Positions 5,772-6,184 of a DNA stretch of 6,184 nucleotides are shown in pieces. The DNA is from Pontiellaceae bacterium. Its GTDB lineage: Bacteria > Verrucomicrobiota > Kiritimatiellia > Kiritimatiellales > Tichowtungiaceae. Within the stretch, counting starts at the first letter, position 1. Each line of letters begins with the position of its first letter. The stretch lies in contig JAOZMR010000169.1 of NCBI GenBank assembly GCA_029934215.1, positions 1 through 6,184 on the forward strand, given 5' to 3'. Under the pieces are notes generated by a model that was not told the DNA's origin, did not search any database, and was given only the letters and a program-made list of their open reading frames with translations. The position numbers were made by a program, and so were the translations under genes.

Positions 5772-6075
5772 AATGGCACTAAGTTAAGGGGTTTTAGGCG
5801 GAATGCAGGCGGTCTTGAATTTGCAACACTAAAAATAAAACAAAGAAAACGGGTAGGATCAGTTTTTGATCACGCGCGAGCGAAGCGACACATAATTTTT
5901 GTATTCAAAAATAGTGACGAAGGAACGGTTCATCCACGAATCTACACGAATTGGACTAAAAAAGATCAGAATTGAGCCATAAAAGATTCGTGTAGATTCG
6001 TGCGATTCGTGATCAAAAACAGCTGTAGAATCGTGATTGCGGTGGTAGCGAAAGGGGCTTAACTTAGTGCCATTC
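5771..6075. repeat. 305-bp element bounded by 18-bp perfect inverted repeats (MITE-like)
   Basis: GAATGGCACTAAGTTAAG (5771-5788) recurs as its exact reverse complement at 6058-6075. Just outside, GATGAA is shared with a 4-nt offset. Inside, a 13-nt inverted pair (5862-5874 with 6008-6020, core TTTTTGATCACG) and a 7-bp hairpin (5895-5912, ATTTTTG/CAAAAAT) are nested. No transposase is encoded. The form fits a non-autonomous transposable element, but no target-site duplication is evident, so that reading is tentative. Confidence 0.5.
5935..6035. repeat. 101-bp direct repeat, copy 1
   Basis: Identical base for base to 6084-6184. Within the copy, 5935-5951 (CACGAATCTACACGAAT) is the exact reverse complement of 5986-6002, giving a 17-bp stem around a 34-nt loop. 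The 3' arm continues as a run of ATTCGTG units at 5986, 5996 and 6005 and ends in a variant, AATCGTG, at 6029. It lies inside the 305-bp element. Confidence 0.9.
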
Positions 6076-6083
6076 GTTCATCG

Positions 6084-6184
6084 CACGAATCTACACGAAT
6101 TGGACTAAAAAAGATCAGAATTGAGCCATAAAAGATTCGTGTAGATTCGTGCGATTCGTGATCAAAAACAGCTGTAGAATCGTG
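6084..6184. repeat. 101-bp direct repeat, copy 2, reaching the window end
   Basis: Second identical copy, 149 bp downstream of the first, with its own 17-bp stem (6084-6100 with 6135-6151). The base before the copy differs (G versus C), which sets the left edge of identity. The right edge is cut by the end of the window, so the true unit may be longer or tandem with a 149-bp period. Confidence 0.9.

Larger units (their letters stand above)
5630..6184. other. Gene-free region rich in nested repeats
   Basis: No reading frame here has a ribosome binding site, family features or sensible composition. The frame at 5754-5975 runs through the repeats themselves. 5630-5728 holds nothing I recognise, and no clear terminator for the REC-STAS gene was found. 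From 5729 the sequence is a succession of short direct and inverted repeats, itemised separately. Confidence 0.7.

Noticed and set aside
5754..5975. Small open frame of 73 codons in the repeat region
   Set aside because: It begins beside a hairpin, runs into the 101-bp repeat, and has no ribosome binding site or recognisable domain.
5935..6184. CRISPR array
   Set aside because: There are only two repeats; they are 101 bp with a 48-bp spacer that is itself part of an inverted repeat, and no cas gene is present.

Overview
The window looks like accessory-edge chromosome from a bacterium of the PVC group, most likely Kiritimatiellota or a near relative. That placement is an inference. It rests on a secreted protease carrying a 'DLDADGIPNWWE...' calcium-loop segment of the kind common in Kiritimatiellota, Lentisphaerota and Verrucomicrobiota, on intergenic repeats built from ATTCGTG units, and on an isolated fliW pointing to a flagellated, Gram-negative-type cell. 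No rRNA, tRNA or other phylogenetic marker is present to settle it.

Layout, left to right. (1) 1-1019, minus strand: an IS4-family (Tn5-like) transposase that stops before the part of the fold carrying the catalytic glutamate. It is cut by an in-frame TAA and then by the window edge. (2) 1064-2248, minus: a secreted trypsin-like (S1) serine protease with a calcium-loop segment and a C-terminal beta-rich domain. (3) 2284-3264, minus: gpsA, NAD(P)+-dependent glycerol-3-phosphate dehydrogenase, whose stop lies 35 nt before the protease start. (4) 3265-3529: a divergent intergenic region with a cluster of overlapping GC-rich hairpins, one resembling a terminator, in what would be the fliW leader. 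(5) 3530-4045, plus: fliW, the flagellin- and CsrA-binding flagellar assembly factor. (6) 4142-4903, plus: an exported coiled-coil protein with a C-terminal LysM-like domain. (7) 4913-5629, plus: a response regulator whose receiver domain is fused to a STAS-like domain; its ribosome binding site overlaps the stop of the LysM gene. (8) 5630-6184: no convincing gene, but nested inverted repeats and two perfect 101-bp direct repeats, the second ending exactly at the window end.

How the genes may work together. The left block pairs phospholipid precursor synthesis (GpsA) with a secreted protease and probably reflects proximity rather than a pathway. The right block (fliW, LysM protein, REC-STAS protein) is more suggestive: a flagellin homeostasis factor, an envelope-binding coiled-coil protein and a phosphorylation-responsive regulator. 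No csrA or flagellar structural gene is visible, so a flagellar or envelope-signalling role for the last two is only a hypothesis. Both window edges fall in repeated DNA (an IS on the left, the 101-bp repeat on the right), as expected of a contig bounded by repeats.
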